Under the pieces are notes generated by a model. That model ran no database searches and was not told where the DNA came from. It saw only the letters and a program-made list of their open reading frames with translations. 64,000 nucleotides of DNA from Caenorhabditis remanei (lineage: Eukaryota; Nematoda; Chromadorea; Rhabditida; Rhabditidae). The stretch spans positions 16,988,001-17,052,000 of the forward strand of contig NC_071328.1 in the NCBI RefSeq assembly GCF_010183535.1. The letters are read 5' to 3'. Position numbers and translations under genes: made by a program. Of the stretch, positions 1-12,423 are shown piece by piece. The stretch's first letter is position 1. Each line of letters opens with the position of its first letter.

Positions 1-67
1 ATTAGAATTTCGAATTTTCTGAAATTCCAGACTCCTAACACGAGGTTATTCAATTTTCCAGACTCAC

Positions 68-148
68 CAGGTAATCCCAATTTCATCAGCCAAGTTGTAA
101 AAAAGCTGATCCATCTTCTCAGGAAGTTCATTTTCTTTTTTCGGTCTC
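68..148 (-). CDS. Probable internal exon at the left edge
   Basis: An 81-bp open stretch on the minus strand lies between a CACTAG acceptor-like site and a GTGAGT donor. Read as a phase-2 exon it gives a protein-like sequence (RPKKENELPEKMDQLFYNL and onward) with amphipathic helix character and no stop. The other open phase gives a less convincing sequence. It is likely a downstream exon of the minus-strand gene whose start lies at 5345, though it could belong to another gene. Nothing diagnostic of a family is visible. Confidence 0.4.
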
Positions 149-3100
149 CTAGTGGTGACATTCCCATGTTTCTGAATTTTTCACTGACCCGTGAAAATGG
201 GCGTGTACAGTATCACTCCGTCTAATTATGATTGGTTAACCGGGAGATAAATCAGGGAACTACTGACAGAGTCGAGATTGGATTACTGTAGATGGATGCC
301 TCTCTTATCACAATATTATGGGTTGGGTGGGGTCACGTCGTTATAGAAAACGAGGGGAGAGACGGATAGAAACAGGTTCGCAACGTCTTCTTTCAGTCGG
401 GGGAAAGTTTCTATATTTAGAAATTAAGAGAGTGAGAAGGGGGTACTGTACCTCTTTTTGTAAATGGATGGAATGTTAGGCCTGAACTAAAGCCAAAAAT
501 CACTTTTCTGACAGTGAAACGTTTTTTTTTCTGAACTTTTTACTCAGATTTTCTATTTTAAACATAAAGGTATAGTTATTTAGGATTGTGTTAGAAAATT
601 TCAGAATTTCACCTGACATTTTAGGTCTATCACATAACAAGCTTCGACAGTAGAAGAACAGTCAAATTTAGGCACTCCAATATGTTTCTGAATCTAAAAA
701 TATTTACAGAAGAATAAATTTTTTAATTAAGGGAAAAATCTAACTTTCCAAGAGTCTCTCTAACCAATCAATCGATAGTTTCAGCCATTCATATTTTCGA
801 AATAAAACATTCTCTCTTTTCTCGTTTCTATTATTGTGTTGTCGTGTTGTCAGCCAGCAGAAGCAGATGCAACATACAATATGAATCATCGTTTTCTATT
901 AAATTATTTTTCCTGGTTAGAGAAAAAACGGAAAACATTCATCTCAGGTATTTGACGGGAATATATAAGTCTAGATATTTGCAGTTTATCCCTAGAAGAT
1001 ACAAAATTGTTTTTCGGTGCACCCAGGTATCAAACGACCACATGAAAGCCTTGGGTACTGTGTTAAAGGCGCGCAGGAGACCAAATAGGTTACACCGGTC
1101 AACGTTCTGGTTACTCAGGGTGGTACGGTACAAAAATGGTCAGCTACAAAAAAAAGAATGTAAATTCCAAATTATTTCCTTCAACTTTAAAAACGGCTTT
1201 TAGTCACACCGTTAGGCTAGGTTTTTCAGTAAAACTAGCTGAAAAACTAGAATTTTCAAAAACAGAAGAAAACAGCTGGAAAAATGTTCTCCTTCATAAA
1301 AACTAAAGAGAGAGAGAGAGAGTAAATTCCACAACTGATATCATTGTGTGACAAAATACGGAGCTCGCGGAGCACACACACATATTGGCCTCTTCTTCTT
1401 CTTTCTCCCCACCACCCCGACACAACAAATTCCTTCTCTTTTCTTCTCCCTGCCAGCTGTCTTTTCTTCATTTTCTGATGATGATGATGGCATCTTCGGG
1501 AGAGCTTCAGAGATATCAGAAATAGTGAAGAGATCAGAGAGACGCAGAGAGTTTGGAGACGGGGAAGAAAGACATTCAATTATCATGAAGGACTGCGAGA
1601 TGATTCCAACAAATCTTCTTCCTTCAACTGCCAAAGGGTCTTGGGATAGAAAGGATCGGTTGGAATTCCTAGTTACGGAATTCCATGGAACAAAAGAGAC
1701 CAAGAAAACACACATTTTTGTAATTGATCGAATCTTTTAGAAATCAGCAGAAAGGTGATTAGATGTTCAAGGAATGCAATCCAATAAAAAGATGGCGGTC
1801 GAGGAGAACACAGAAGTCAATTATTTGACATTTTATACTATTTGATAGCGAAATTAGGAATCGTAGAGAGAATCGGTAGCTGCATCTTACAAGGGAAGTT
1901 CATGACGAGTCAAGTTGAATTTTCCTATGTATTGATACTTTCGACTCTGATGATTCCAAAGCTACAAGAAAAATCAGCCAAATGCTCACATGGAGAGAGT
2001 TATGAGCCGTCAAACTTAGAAGACTGGTTGAAAACAGAAATGACGTCTTCAACTAACTTATCAAATTTAAAAAGAAATTGCAAGTTTCCTACTCAGAATT
2101 ACATTTGTCTGAAAGGGTCAAGGATTTTTAGCTTACTTGTCAAATAACGGGCCAGGCTTTTTGAAAAAAAAACCTTTTTTAACTTTCGATTGATTGACTG
2201 AATTTTTCAGCAGGACGCCTATAAAACTTGATCAAATTTGACGGGCCGGAAGTTTTAAAAAAAACCCTGGCCCATGGCAAGTATGATTTCTCGAATCCAG
2301 AATGAAACATAAAGTGACACGTGTCCAGAAGTCAAAGGATCACTACCTGATTCTAGGCTTCGAAACAAAAATGCACGTGGTATCTGATCAATTGAACAAC
2401 TATTTTCTTCTTCCATCCGACAAAAACCACACTCATTTTTGATTGATTCGATTTTCTTCCCCTTCATTTTCTTCTTCTTCTTCTCCACCTCTCTTTCTCT
2501 GGATGGTAAAAAGAGAGGGAGCAAAGGCAGGTGGCTCTGAGGGTGCCTTGCTCCTAATGATAGTTTATTTTGACATTAGATTTAGGAGAAAGTAAGTCAG
2601 AAACAAGTTTATCAACTCAATCAGAAAACTAAACTAGAGACAACTCAAAAAACCTAATTATAGACAACAACATCACTTACTCACCACAACACCCAGTAAC
2701 CCATCCACAATCAAAAATACTTAATTTAGTTGGTAGCTTCATAGTGGTCCAGAAAACTTTGATCTCAATATATTTATAGAAAAAAAGAGAAGAAAGGGAA
2801 GAATCGAATCGAAACGTAACTCGATATTCTCGAGAAACAGAATATGATGCGAAGAATGGTGGTATTGGTAAGCGTCAGCAAGTAGAGAACGTAAACATTT
2901 TAATAGAGGAATAGTCTAATTTCAAGCAAAGGCAAGGCCTGGAAATGCCCCTATATTTTTTTTGAATTTTTTTATTAAAAATTGCGAAAATTTTTGATGG
3001 GTTTTCAGAATTTTCTCTAATTCTTAATGATAGTCGACAATTTCACTCTTTTGCGAAAAAAAATTCGAAAAACTTCAAAAAATTCGAAAAATTTTGAATT

Positions 3101-3849
3101 TTGGGCCGTAATTTCGCAGGCAAGGCCCGGTCCAAGCCGTGACAGGTTTGAAACAGAGGTATCATGGCCCGAAAAATCCAATTTCTTGATGGATAAGCAG
3201 CCTTTGATTGAATTTTGAAGTATTGCCAAAAATTCGAAAGTTGTGGAAAATAGTTCAAAAAATTTCAAATTTTCGAAAATTTTGAGCTGTGAATTTTGCT
3301 GACAAGGCCCGGGCCTTGACAATTAATGAGTATGCAGAGTTCCCAAAAACTAGTAAATGTCTAGCCCTCCTTTAGTATCATTAATCAAATTTCGGTTATA
3401 ACAGACTTCTCTGATTTCCCACCTTTACTCAACCGCGAAAACGAGGAAGCAGTTTCCATTGGCAGCGAAAAGAAAAGAAGGAGAAGTAAATATAAGAAAA
3501 ATATGAAAATTCTTTTCGAGAAGACAAATTTCAGCTTCTCCTCCGTCTCTCGCTCTAATTGAGGGGAAGGTGTTTTGAGAAAGGGAGAGAAATGAAATCA
3601 GAGAGTGAAAGTTTTTGGTTTTTTGAATTTAGAGAAGAAAATTGAATTTTGGAACGGATTCTTGAGTTCCAAGAATTTAGTGAATATGATTATAAAAATA
3701 CACGAAGTACAAACAAAGACTATTGAATAGTTGATAAGAAAATAGGCGTTTCAAAAATAGAACAACCTTATCAGGAGTGGTCATCATCATACTATTTTTA
3801 TTCAATTTTTCCTGTTTCTCAAAAATATATAAAATCTGAAAAAGCGTAC
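149..3849. other. Probable long intron, no coding seen
   Basis: No exon with consistent phase and splice sites could be found here, although the minus-strand gene needs at least one linking exon. The stretch has an AG dinucleotide run near 1308-1322 and pyrimidine- or purine-rich low complexity (1390-1560, 2440-2520). GGGCC-containing repeat units lie around 2148-2275 and 2940-3320. The short open frames here are compositionally low-complexity and were not called. Confidence 0.5.
2940..3320. repeat. GGCCCGG-containing dispersed repeat, paired units
   Basis: Two related units sit back to back. Each contains an AAGGCCCGG core next to a GTGACAG or TTGACA stretch and is flanked by A-rich AATTTCGAAAA-type sequence. 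Similar GGGCC cores recur at 2148-2275, at 5640-5690 (GGGCCGGGCCGGGCCATGACAG-like) and at 62545-62600, which suggests a dispersed family. It is non-coding, and the transposon class cannot be told from this window. Confidence 0.5.
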
Positions 3850-5345
3850 CGTATCTCTCTTGAATTGCATCATTCGGATGTGGCCCTTGTTGTATTGTGG
3901 AGGACGGTGAGGATGAAGAAGACGGCGACGTTTGTCCTTGGAAGAAGCTGAGCATGTGCACTGGAACCGCTTGTTCGCCGAAAAGAGCACAATGTGCCAA
4001 CCAGTAGCCCTGGAAAAAAAGCAGAGATTGGTTTCTTAACAATCAAAAAAATGTGGGAGAGAGAGAATATATAAAATTCTGAGAAAAAAAATCAGTTTTC
4101 TTATAATTCAGAGTGCATTATAAAGAGAAAATGTACAGAGAATTCGCTTCGGGACGTTTCGATACCAAACATTTGGAAGCCAATTGTGACTCTTTATCGG
4201 AATAAAAGTGCCGGATTTTTTCATTCCGATAATATTTATTGAGGAAATGTTATGGGCTTGAAATATGTTTTATGTAGTCGAAATATCAAAGTCGCAAATC
4301 ATCTCGGTTTCTATACGCTTGGTTTTGAAACGTTCCCCGTTTATTGATAGGGAAAACTAAGAAAACTATGTTATAGGCATGAGATTTTATCCGAATATTT
4401 GTGTTGTGATGGTAGGTCAAAAATAATTTGCAGTTTCTTTAGCGATAGAGTGTTGCACATCTAATTGTTCAATTTGCAGTTTCTTTCAGACCTGCAAAGC
4501 TTAAAAACACAGAATTTGATATTTTTGAACTACTAGACCATTCCGCGAAATTTCGAATAATGTAGCTGCGATTTTAATATCCTCTGGCAAGTATTTTTGA
4601 ATCGGTAATAGCAAATAATGAAATAACTACATAATTCACCTCAAAATATAGAAAATGATTATTATGTTTCCCAGTTTAGACACCTATACCATGAGAACTA
4701 TTAATCGTCTAATTTACAACAAGACCATCATTAAAACAAGCAACACATACCTGCCACTGCGCTGGTGATAAGTTTGTTGCCAACACGCATAACCAGTTCT
4801 CCCAACTTGTTACAGCTGCCTGAGGATTGTTACCTCCCGGCTGAGCAGCTGGTTGGTGGCCGAAAAGGTGAGCAGGTGAGGAGAGGAGAAGTTCCTGGAA
4901 ACAGATTTTTAGTCATGGAAAAAGTCGGATTGATATAAGTGATCTTAGCTTAAAGAAAAAGAAGAAAAAGGTATACAAATGTTTCACCCAGCATGTTATA
5001 CACTTTCTAAGGTGCTCATTTGGGGGTTATACCCACCGCCGTCACGCTCTATACGTGTCGATACCTCTCGAACTCACGCGCTCTCTCTTGTGGCCTGACA
5101 TGGCTCTGATGATACGCTTTGGTTTTTTTTTGCTTGAATAAGTTCTAAGCTCTCACCCGTAATTTAGAATCCATTTGTCCTGACGTTGCAGCTTCTTTAG
5201 AAGTTCCTGGGATTTGTGGACTTGGAGGTATCACAGAGAGATCTACAACTTGGATGGACGAGGATGATGACGTGACAGAAGAAGTCACTTCTTGGTCATA
5301 AGACTCGTTATTGACCTTCCGTTTTTTGGGTGGTCCCGGTTCCAT
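3850..5345 (-). CDS. Ser/Pro-rich putative nuclear protein, 5' exons
   Basis: I do not recognise the family. Three consecutive minus-strand exons fit together in phase: 5157-5345 (ATG at 5345), 4751-4894 and 3850-4009, with donors GTGAGA, GTATGT and GTACGC and acceptors of the TTCCAG type. The first exon opens with a basic PPKKRKV stretch resembling a classical nuclear localisation signal. It is followed by a Ser/Thr-rich low-complexity region, then a Gln/Pro/Gly-rich segment. Next comes a Trp-rich part (TSWENW, SPAQWQGYWLAHC) that looks like a folded helical segment, and then a poly-Ser stretch. The last exon ends one base into a codon, so at least one further exon must follow to the left; I could not find it. 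The leftmost exon at 68-148 probably belongs to the same gene but needs a linking exon of length 1 modulo 3. A nuclear role is inferred only from the basic motif. Confidence 0.55.
4486..4611. repeat. Repeat copy related to 7413-7580
   Basis: The stretch beginning CAGACCTGCAAAGC, continuing through TTTTTGAACTACTA and the CATTCCGCGAAATT region, is matched in inverted orientation by 7440-7520. Both copies also share the flank TCCTCTGGCAAGT. It lies in the second intron of the minus-strand gene that starts at 5345. It has no coding content. Confidence 0.55.
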
Positions 5346-5637
5346 ATCTCAGGTGCTCAGTACTATTGATTCAACTTTTTTGGTTGTATATTGGTCTTTA
5401 ACTTCAAGTGGTTGTGGAGCTGAAAAAATTAAATGTTGCACATATTTAACAAAAATAACTTAGAAACTTATGAAATCAAAGTAGAGAACAAACTGTCTTG
5501 ATAATATTATGACAAAAGGTTAAATTAAGTAGTCATGGAGATGTTTAGAGAAATCAGTTTATTGGTCTAGTTGACAGATTCTGTATTTTAAAAATGCTGG
5601 TCTTTTTTTTCGGAGAGTCTATTAAATGTATACATGC

Positions 5638-5692
5638 AACGGGCCGGGCCGGGCCATGACAGAAGTTTTCACGGACCGGCCCGGCCCAGTTT
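5638..5692. repeat. GGGCC-rich dispersed repeat unit
   Basis: A tandem GGGCC core followed by CATGACAG and then an inverted GGCCCGGCCC tract makes a short GC-rich hairpin in AT-rich surroundings. The core matches the units near 3120, 3305 and 62550. Confidence 0.5.
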
Positions 5693-6503
5693 TTTTATTA
5701 TTTTCTCCGAAAACCTAGAATTTTTGACTATACGTCAGAATTCAAGCAAAAGCTAGTCATGCACCAAAAATTGGATTTTTTAAACTATAAATTTTTTTTA
5801 ATCGAAAAAGTTGGTAAAAATACCTTTTCTGAAGCTGGGCCTTGAACATTTGCAAGTAAAACTGAGCGTGCTCAGCTTTGTATCAGAAAAAATAAAAATA
5901 AAATGTTCTACATTTTATGGAATTACATTTTGAAAGATTTGGTTGATATATTTCAAAAATGTCTTATACCTTACATGTTTGACATGAATTTCTAGATTTA
6001 ATATCAGATCAATAAAGAAATATTATTTTGTTCAACTTTTGAAATACGATATAAATTGCAAAATCTCATTTGGAGCAAAACTAAGTTTTTTTATAAATAG
6101 CTTGCAACAATGATAAGACATTTCACTAGCAGACCTAAGAATCATATGATTTATGTGATATATTTAGTAAGAAAAAGTTTTTATGAGTTATGTGAACTCG
6201 ATCAGTGTGAGACACAGAGTGAGAAAGAGTGGGGGGTACGAATAACACAAATAAACGGAAAGAAGCAAGAGGGAACGGTATTGTATGTGGAGGTGCGCAA
6301 GAGATCTCTCTTTTCAATACTCTCTTCTTTTTATTTGTTTAAGAACACAGAGAAAAGACTCTGGGGGGACAAAGCCCCTCCTTTTAGGGTGAGAGAGAAC
6401 GAAGAGAAATGATCGAAAAGTGGTTGGTCAGTCATGATGGGGAGAGTTGTGTGAAATTATGGATAATATTATTTTTCACATTGGCTCATGAATCTGGAAA
6501 AAC

Positions 6504-6875
6504 TAACTAGTTAAGGTCATGGAGTCAGTTAGGATATGTGGGACATAACCTATATTGTTGGAAAGCTGAGAAAACCCTGATTTCAAATATACATTCAGGT
6601 TTTGCCCTTGACGCCTGGTATTCAAGAAAAACGAGGTTAAAGTTAGGGAAAAATGACAAAATATTTCCGTTTTTACACGCGAAAATTGCAAAAAAAAAAT
6701 TCAAACATTTTTTTCGCGCACCAGAAAGGTAAGAATTTGTCATTTTTCCTAACTTTGACCTTGTTTATCTCAAATACCAGGACTCGATGGCAAAAATCGA
6801 TTATATATTTGGAATCAGCGATTTCTCAATTTCCCAATGATCACATTCCATAAATCCAAACGGACTCCATGACCA
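6504..6875. repeat. Palindromic element, family A copy 1
   Basis: The ends are mutually inverted: an AACTAGTTAAGGTCATGGAGTC-like left end against a GGACTCCATGACC right end. Internal arms pair as well (GGAAAGCTGAGAAAACC against the ATTTCTCAATTTCC side, and ATTTCAAATATACATTCAGG against ATATATTTGGAATCAGCG). Two further copies lie at 13260-13547 and 28551-28826. No coding capacity, so it resembles a fold-back MITE of about 300-370 bp. Confidence 0.7.
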
Positions 6876-7412
6876 CTTCATTAACTCCGTGATCTCTATT
6901 TTGTTTTGCACATCCAAAACCTAATACTCGATTGGGTCTAGCTCAAAAATTTATATCAGACCCAAGACATGTCTTTCTGAAAATGAGTTTTATTAAATTT
7001 CCAGAAATTAATGATTTTAGCCAAAAATCCCATTAAAAAATTTGAAGAAGAAAGATAACATAATTCCGAGTAAAGGTTGTGTGAGATACTTGCCTGTTTT
7101 TTTTGTTTTAAAAAATGATAAAATTGATTATTGTGAGAAACAAAGAGACTGGACATCGGTAATTCAAAAAATCAAAAGTTTTCGAGGTTTTCTGTTTATG
7201 AGGGTGATTCTCAAAGGTTCCGAATGGCAAAATTAAAAATTAAATTAAGGAATTTGTAGAAGTGCAGTTATACATCTGCAAATTATCTATTTTTAAGAGT
7301 AGATCGAATTTATCTATATAGAAACTTATGTCCTGCACAGTAAATTTATCGCGGGCTCTACAGATCAAATATGGTATTTAATTTTTGTATTTGAGGACAT
7401 TTTTATATTATC

Positions 7413-7580
7413 GATTTACGAACACTTGCCAAGGGGTGTTTAGTTTATTCGGAATTTTGCGGAATGTTTTAGTAGTTCAAAAAGATCAAACGCAGTGTTT
7501 TTTGAGCTTTGCAGGTCTGAATTTTTGAACAAATCAGATGCGCCTTTAACGTCCTCTGGCAAGTGTTCGTGAACCAATAA
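7413..7580. repeat. Inverted-repeat element with CTTGCCA ends
   Basis: The left end (TTTACGAACACTTGCCAAG) is the approximate inverse of the right end (CTCTGGCAAGTGTTCGTGAA). The interior matches the inverted complement of 4486-4560. Small non-autonomous fold-back element; the class is unknown. Confidence 0.6.
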
Positions 7581-8722
7581 TACTCATACTTGCTAAAAAT
7601 TTACAGAGCATTTTCTCTCTCGAACTCTGTGCTAGACTACTGGGATTTTGAAACGGTAAATTGTCATCCGCGGGTGGCAGAACGGTTGAGGACAAATGTG
7701 ATTGTCGGAGATCACAAGGCTTGAAAAAGAGCTGTAAAAGGATAGTAAGGCTTCATACACAGTATCAAACAGACAAGAGCCAATGTTCACATCTTCATGA
7801 CTATAGGTTTTGTGAAGATTTGTGAGCTGCAATTTCTAATTTTCGTTTCTTCACTTTACTTCATCCAATTCGCTTCATCGATATAACTCGCTTCATCGAT
7901 GACCTGCCCAGAATCTGAAATTTGATTTGAAATCTTTGAAACTTCAGCTCTCAGAAAAGATAAAATTCGAGCAATCTGGACATTCGTACACACATACAGA
8001 CACATCTGAACTATTTTTTGAGTGAAAACGCAGTTGACTTTTATATTCGTCTGTCTGTTTGTGTTTTCACGCGTCTGAATGTCCAAAAAGTATCAAAATT
8101 TAATTGTATAATAGTTTCTTTGCAAAAAAGTTTCCTTTTCGATTTAAGACTTCTTTGGCTTTTCGGTAAATAGTGTGTCTTTTAAAAGTCTACCCACACA
8201 CTGTAGAATCATTTTACAGAATTCCTTCGCAAATCTTCCAAGAACCTGAAAAATCATTATTCCCTAGTGAATTAATCCAGTACACGAAAGGTCCAAACTG
8301 TTCCAATCAAAAAATTGAATTTCAATTGATTAGCCCCTTCTTATTGCAGCATCATTCTGATGATGAAGGAAGAAATGTTCATCACCACCAAGTGTTTTCA
8401 TTTCACACGTGTAAATAATGTGTTGTTGGAAGGAGGCGAAGAAGAAGAAGAAAGAAGTGAAGAAGGGGGAGAGAGAGGTTAATTTGAAACGCATCACATC
8501 TTGTCGATAGATGGTTGTACAACAACCTGTTATGTTATGTGTATGCGTGTTACAATCTTTTTCACCTCCTCGCTCCTTTTTAATTTCTTCAATAAGGTTG
8601 ATCGGGTTGTCAGATATAGTGTCACTATGTCGCCGTTCTACTCTTTTTTTCACATCAACCTGTCAATAGGCTTCAATTTAAAAGTGTGGATTCCTAGTTT
8701 AGTGCTTCGTAGTTTTTGATGT

Positions 8723-8846
8723 TATAGAAATTGGAGTACTACTCCTTGGGTTGGCCATAAAGAACGATTTTTGAAAAATTCTTACTTACACCCTTTCGTG
8801 CATCTTCTTTATGGTCAACCCAAGGAGTAGTACTCCAATTTCCATA
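8723..8846. repeat. Near-perfect 42-bp inverted repeat
   Basis: Arms 8723-8764 and 8805-8846 are almost exact inverses (GGAGTACTACTCCTTGGG in one, CCCAAGGAGTAGTACTCC in the other), separated by about 40 bases. The arm also contains the small palindrome AGTACT. It would form a long hairpin if transcribed. The small mismatch load suggests a fairly young insertion. Confidence 0.8.
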
Positions 8847-11088
8847 ATACCAGAAGGCTCCTTCTTCTGAAAACGGATCCAATGTCACTTTTCCCAATTA
8901 CCTTTCCATCAAGGCTATGCAAATCAGAAAATGTGAAATGGTTCAAAGGGAACGAACCCCGCAGAAATTTATGTGATTGGCATGCCCATTACCCTATGCA
9001 AGGTCGCCCATTTCCAAAAATGGTTTGAATGATTGTTCACGATCATTCAAGTGTGGAGAATTGGAAAAATCAAGGAGATCAAAAATTTGTAGAAGGTTTT
9101 TTGACCTTAGAAGGAGAGTGAGTCATCGGACATCCGGACAGTTCCAGAGAAAGTTTTCGAACAGGGATTTTTTCAATGTTATCAATATCTTCTAATTTAT
9201 CTAGTAGAATGCATAAAAAGGTTTTAACAGTAAGATTTTAAGAGTCTTAGAATCACCTACCTATAACAAAACATCTATCAAAGTTTTTACTGAATAACAA
9301 AGTTTTTACGGTATAACAAAGTTTTCACGGTATCTCAACTTCCAGTCTAATTTGGAAATTGTTTGTTTCCTGGTGTCTCGAAACCAAACAATTAATTGTA
9401 CCATCTCATTCTTTTTCTACTTCCTTCTATTCTTCTTCAAACAAAAGCTTCTACTTCCAAATCCGCCGAACACACTCCTCAGAGGTGCTAACTAATCGAG
9501 CCCTAATCAAATCTTTTTTCCCGAACACCCTCATCACGTCATCCATGTCCTTTATACTCCGCCCACGCCTGTGTCCTTGACTATCCCCCCTCCTACATCG
9601 GGTACCATTACGTTTCTCACCTGAGACGAATGAAAAAAAGAGAAAAAGTATAGAAAGCTAAGCTTAATAGCATTCACGGCCTTTGTACATCTCATCGATC
9701 GATTACTATTCAATTCGACATCTTCTTTTTTTCTCCCCCTTCCTTCTCTACCTCCAACCCTCTTCACCTCTTCTCCTTCTGAATACCTCCTTTTCGTCGA
9801 CGACGACACGTCGTCTGGTTTCTTTTTCTTCATCTCTTCTTCCCCTTCTTTCCTATTCTGTGTGTCAAAGATTACCATTTCTCTTCATCTCTTGTCTCAA
9901 ACTGTATTTTTTCTCCGAATCGTTTCTTCAGATTGTGTAAGAGATCAATTACATGCATCGCTTTTCTCGACAACACTTAGCTTTTTGTACCGTTGAATTT
10001 TAAATTGGAAGTTTTTGACGAAACCTTATATCTCTGTAATAACTCAAATCAATTGATAATCTAGAGAGCGTTCCGGTTATTTTCACCAGATTATAATTAA
10101 AGCGCATTTGCCACAATTTCAAAATCTAAATAGCCGATTTCAAGCGATCTTAACCTATTTTCAGCCGATTTTTCCGATTGGACTGAAAAAGTCAGATATA
10201 TTTCCAAAAATAAAAATCTTGGTTCCTTCATTTTCTCAGTTCCCTTTTTTCTTCGTTCTCTGATTGTTAAACTTCGTCCCTCAGAATCTAGAAGACGACT
10301 CGTAAAACAAAAGAAATTGTATAGTAGATACAGTGTGTGTTCGTTTCACTCTTGTTTAACAGTTTAACACCAAGAACATGTGATTTGTCGCTGGCGTGCG
10401 TTCAGCGCGTTTTGAGATGTTCAAACCATCAATCTACTCTCATCATCATTCAATCTGAATAACAATCACAAATCACACATATAAAATATTTAACTATCTT
10501 CTTTTGATCTTTGAAAAACAATGCCTTCTTTTCATCATCATCATCGTCTTCTCTCCCGACAAAACATGTTTGCCCAACTTGGGGCAAGTGCATATACCTC
10601 CTTAAGCGATCAATCTGTGTTTGTGTTCAACGAACTCAATTCGGGATCATAATTAACTTTTTCTGTGAATCACACTGGGGCGTCCATTGTATATGTCGGC
10701 GACTTAGGGAGATGCCTAAATTTTTGATTGAAGTTTTTTTTAAATTATGAGTAATTCAAACAATTATCAATTATTTTTCTAACTTGCGGTTTAAAGTCCC
10801 GATTCAAAAAATAAGTTATAAAAATCTAGAACCTACGCTATACTTTGACTTTTCTTTAGAAAAACTTCGAAATACTTAACATAAGTTTGTAAGTTTGGCT
10901 CCGACCTTTGACAAATATGGTGAAATGAGAAGATTTAGGTTATTAAAAAAATATAAATTAGAAAAGTTGTAAGCTGGTGTGAAAAAACTGACCTCAGATC
11001 AAAAAACTTGTTACGAATTCTTACTTAGTATGAAAAATCTAAGACAATTTCGTTTGACTGGTCTTCAGTTTTTAGGTTTCGATTCAGA

Positions 11089-11932
11089 GGCCGTATCCAT
11101 GAACGTTTTCCAGGAAAACACATTTTCCACAGAAAATATTTCCCAAGAAAATGGCTCGGAAAACAGTTTTCCGAGAAAACCGTTTTCGGTATTCACGAGT
11201 TATTTTCCACCGAGAAAATATTTTCCGCGTTAAACAGGGAGAGAAAATGAATTTAGAGGCTTTCTTCAATGAGATTCTCCCTAGTAAAACTGTAAAACGA
11301 ATGGTTTCAAGTGTGATAACTAGCAAAACGACAGTTTCGAATGAGAAATTCGACCGTAATATTTGCAAATTAAACAATTTAAAAGAAAATCTCATTTGCA
11401 AGTTGCAACTAGTTTTACTATACACATAATATGCGTTATGTGTTACCCTTAACAATATATTAATGAGTTGATTAGTATTCTTTCAAATTCCCCATGAGAA
11501 AAACATTATTGTTTTGAAATTATCACAGGTAACCATGTTTGCATACCATAGCTTGATCAACTTATGAGCAACTCTACCATCATATGAGGATTACGGTTTG
11601 AAAGAGGCTTTTTCATTTTCACAAAGTTCCTAATTCTGAAAATTGTTTTACTTTCAAAACTTCCAGGACCTTTTCTCTCTGAAATATTATATCATAAAAA
11701 TTTATCTAATACATTCAAATTTAAAGATATTATATTATCTGATCGAAATTTCATGGCTGATCAGCCTGTCAAAGCTCGGAAAATGTCTATTTTCCGACGT
11801 TTTAGGTGGGTAAATCTTTTTCCGGCGGAAAACGGTTTTCCATTTTCTCAAAAAGTTTCATGGATACGGATTTTCTCAGAAAACGATTTTCCGAGTTCAT
11901 TTTCCACACGGAAAACGTTCATGGATACGGCC
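11089..11932. repeat. Element with inverted termini and GAAAA-rich subterminal arrays
   Basis: The 23-bp stretch at 11089-11111 (GGCCGTATCCATGAACGT then TTTCC) is repeated exactly in inverted orientation at 11910-11932. Just inside each end are dense arrays of GGAAAA or TTTTCC motifs, 11105-11235 on the left and 11780-11915 on the right. The middle is AT-rich without coding potential. This is the layout of a non-autonomous DNA transposon of about 844 bp. No clear target-site duplication was recognised. Confidence 0.55.
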
Positions 11933-12411
11933 ACAGGATTTCAGCTGATTTTCCGACTCAGAAGTTAGATTTTGGGTCCAAAATATGTCTGTGTGTCCAG
12001 TTGTCCGTTTTAAGCCGATTTTAGATAATTTTAGATAATTTTCAACCGGAAAACTCAATTTTCGGATGTTTTTCACAATTTACCATTCCGAAACCCATTT
12101 GAAGCGGCTTCAAGACAATAATTTTTTGCATTTTCAGCCGCAAAAACAGAATTTTTGACAGTTTTTCACCCAAAATGCTGATCTTAAGACGATTTTTCCG
12201 ACTCCCGGAGCTTATTTAAAAAAAAAAACTCGCTAACTTCGTTGTTTGGAAACTTTCGAAGTTAACATATAACATTCAACATAAGAACAACTTCTGAACT
12301 TTTCTGTTTAACTTGTTCCAATCTCCTTAATTGAAACCCAATTTCTCCCTTCACTCTCTATTTTTTTATTCATCCAATTCACTTTCCTTCAGAAATCGTA
12401 CACTTTTGCAT

Positions 12412-12423
12412 CCCCCCCCCCCC
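12412..12423. repeat. C12 homopolymer tract
   Basis: Twelve consecutive C on the plus strand. The complementary G tract could form a G-quadruplex; long G/C tracts of this sort are a known feature of Caenorhabditis genomes. Confidence 0.85.

Noticed and set aside
844..1740. Overlapping open frames of 107-130 residues near the left end on both strands
   Set aside because: Low-complexity Ser/Lys/Arg-rich translations across purine or pyrimidine tracts, no family motif and no splice partners.
9552..9940. Open frames of 85 and 108 residues over a CT-rich region
   Set aside because: The two frames overlap on opposite strands over a pyrimidine-rich tract and are compositionally biased; typical of nematode promoter-type low complexity.
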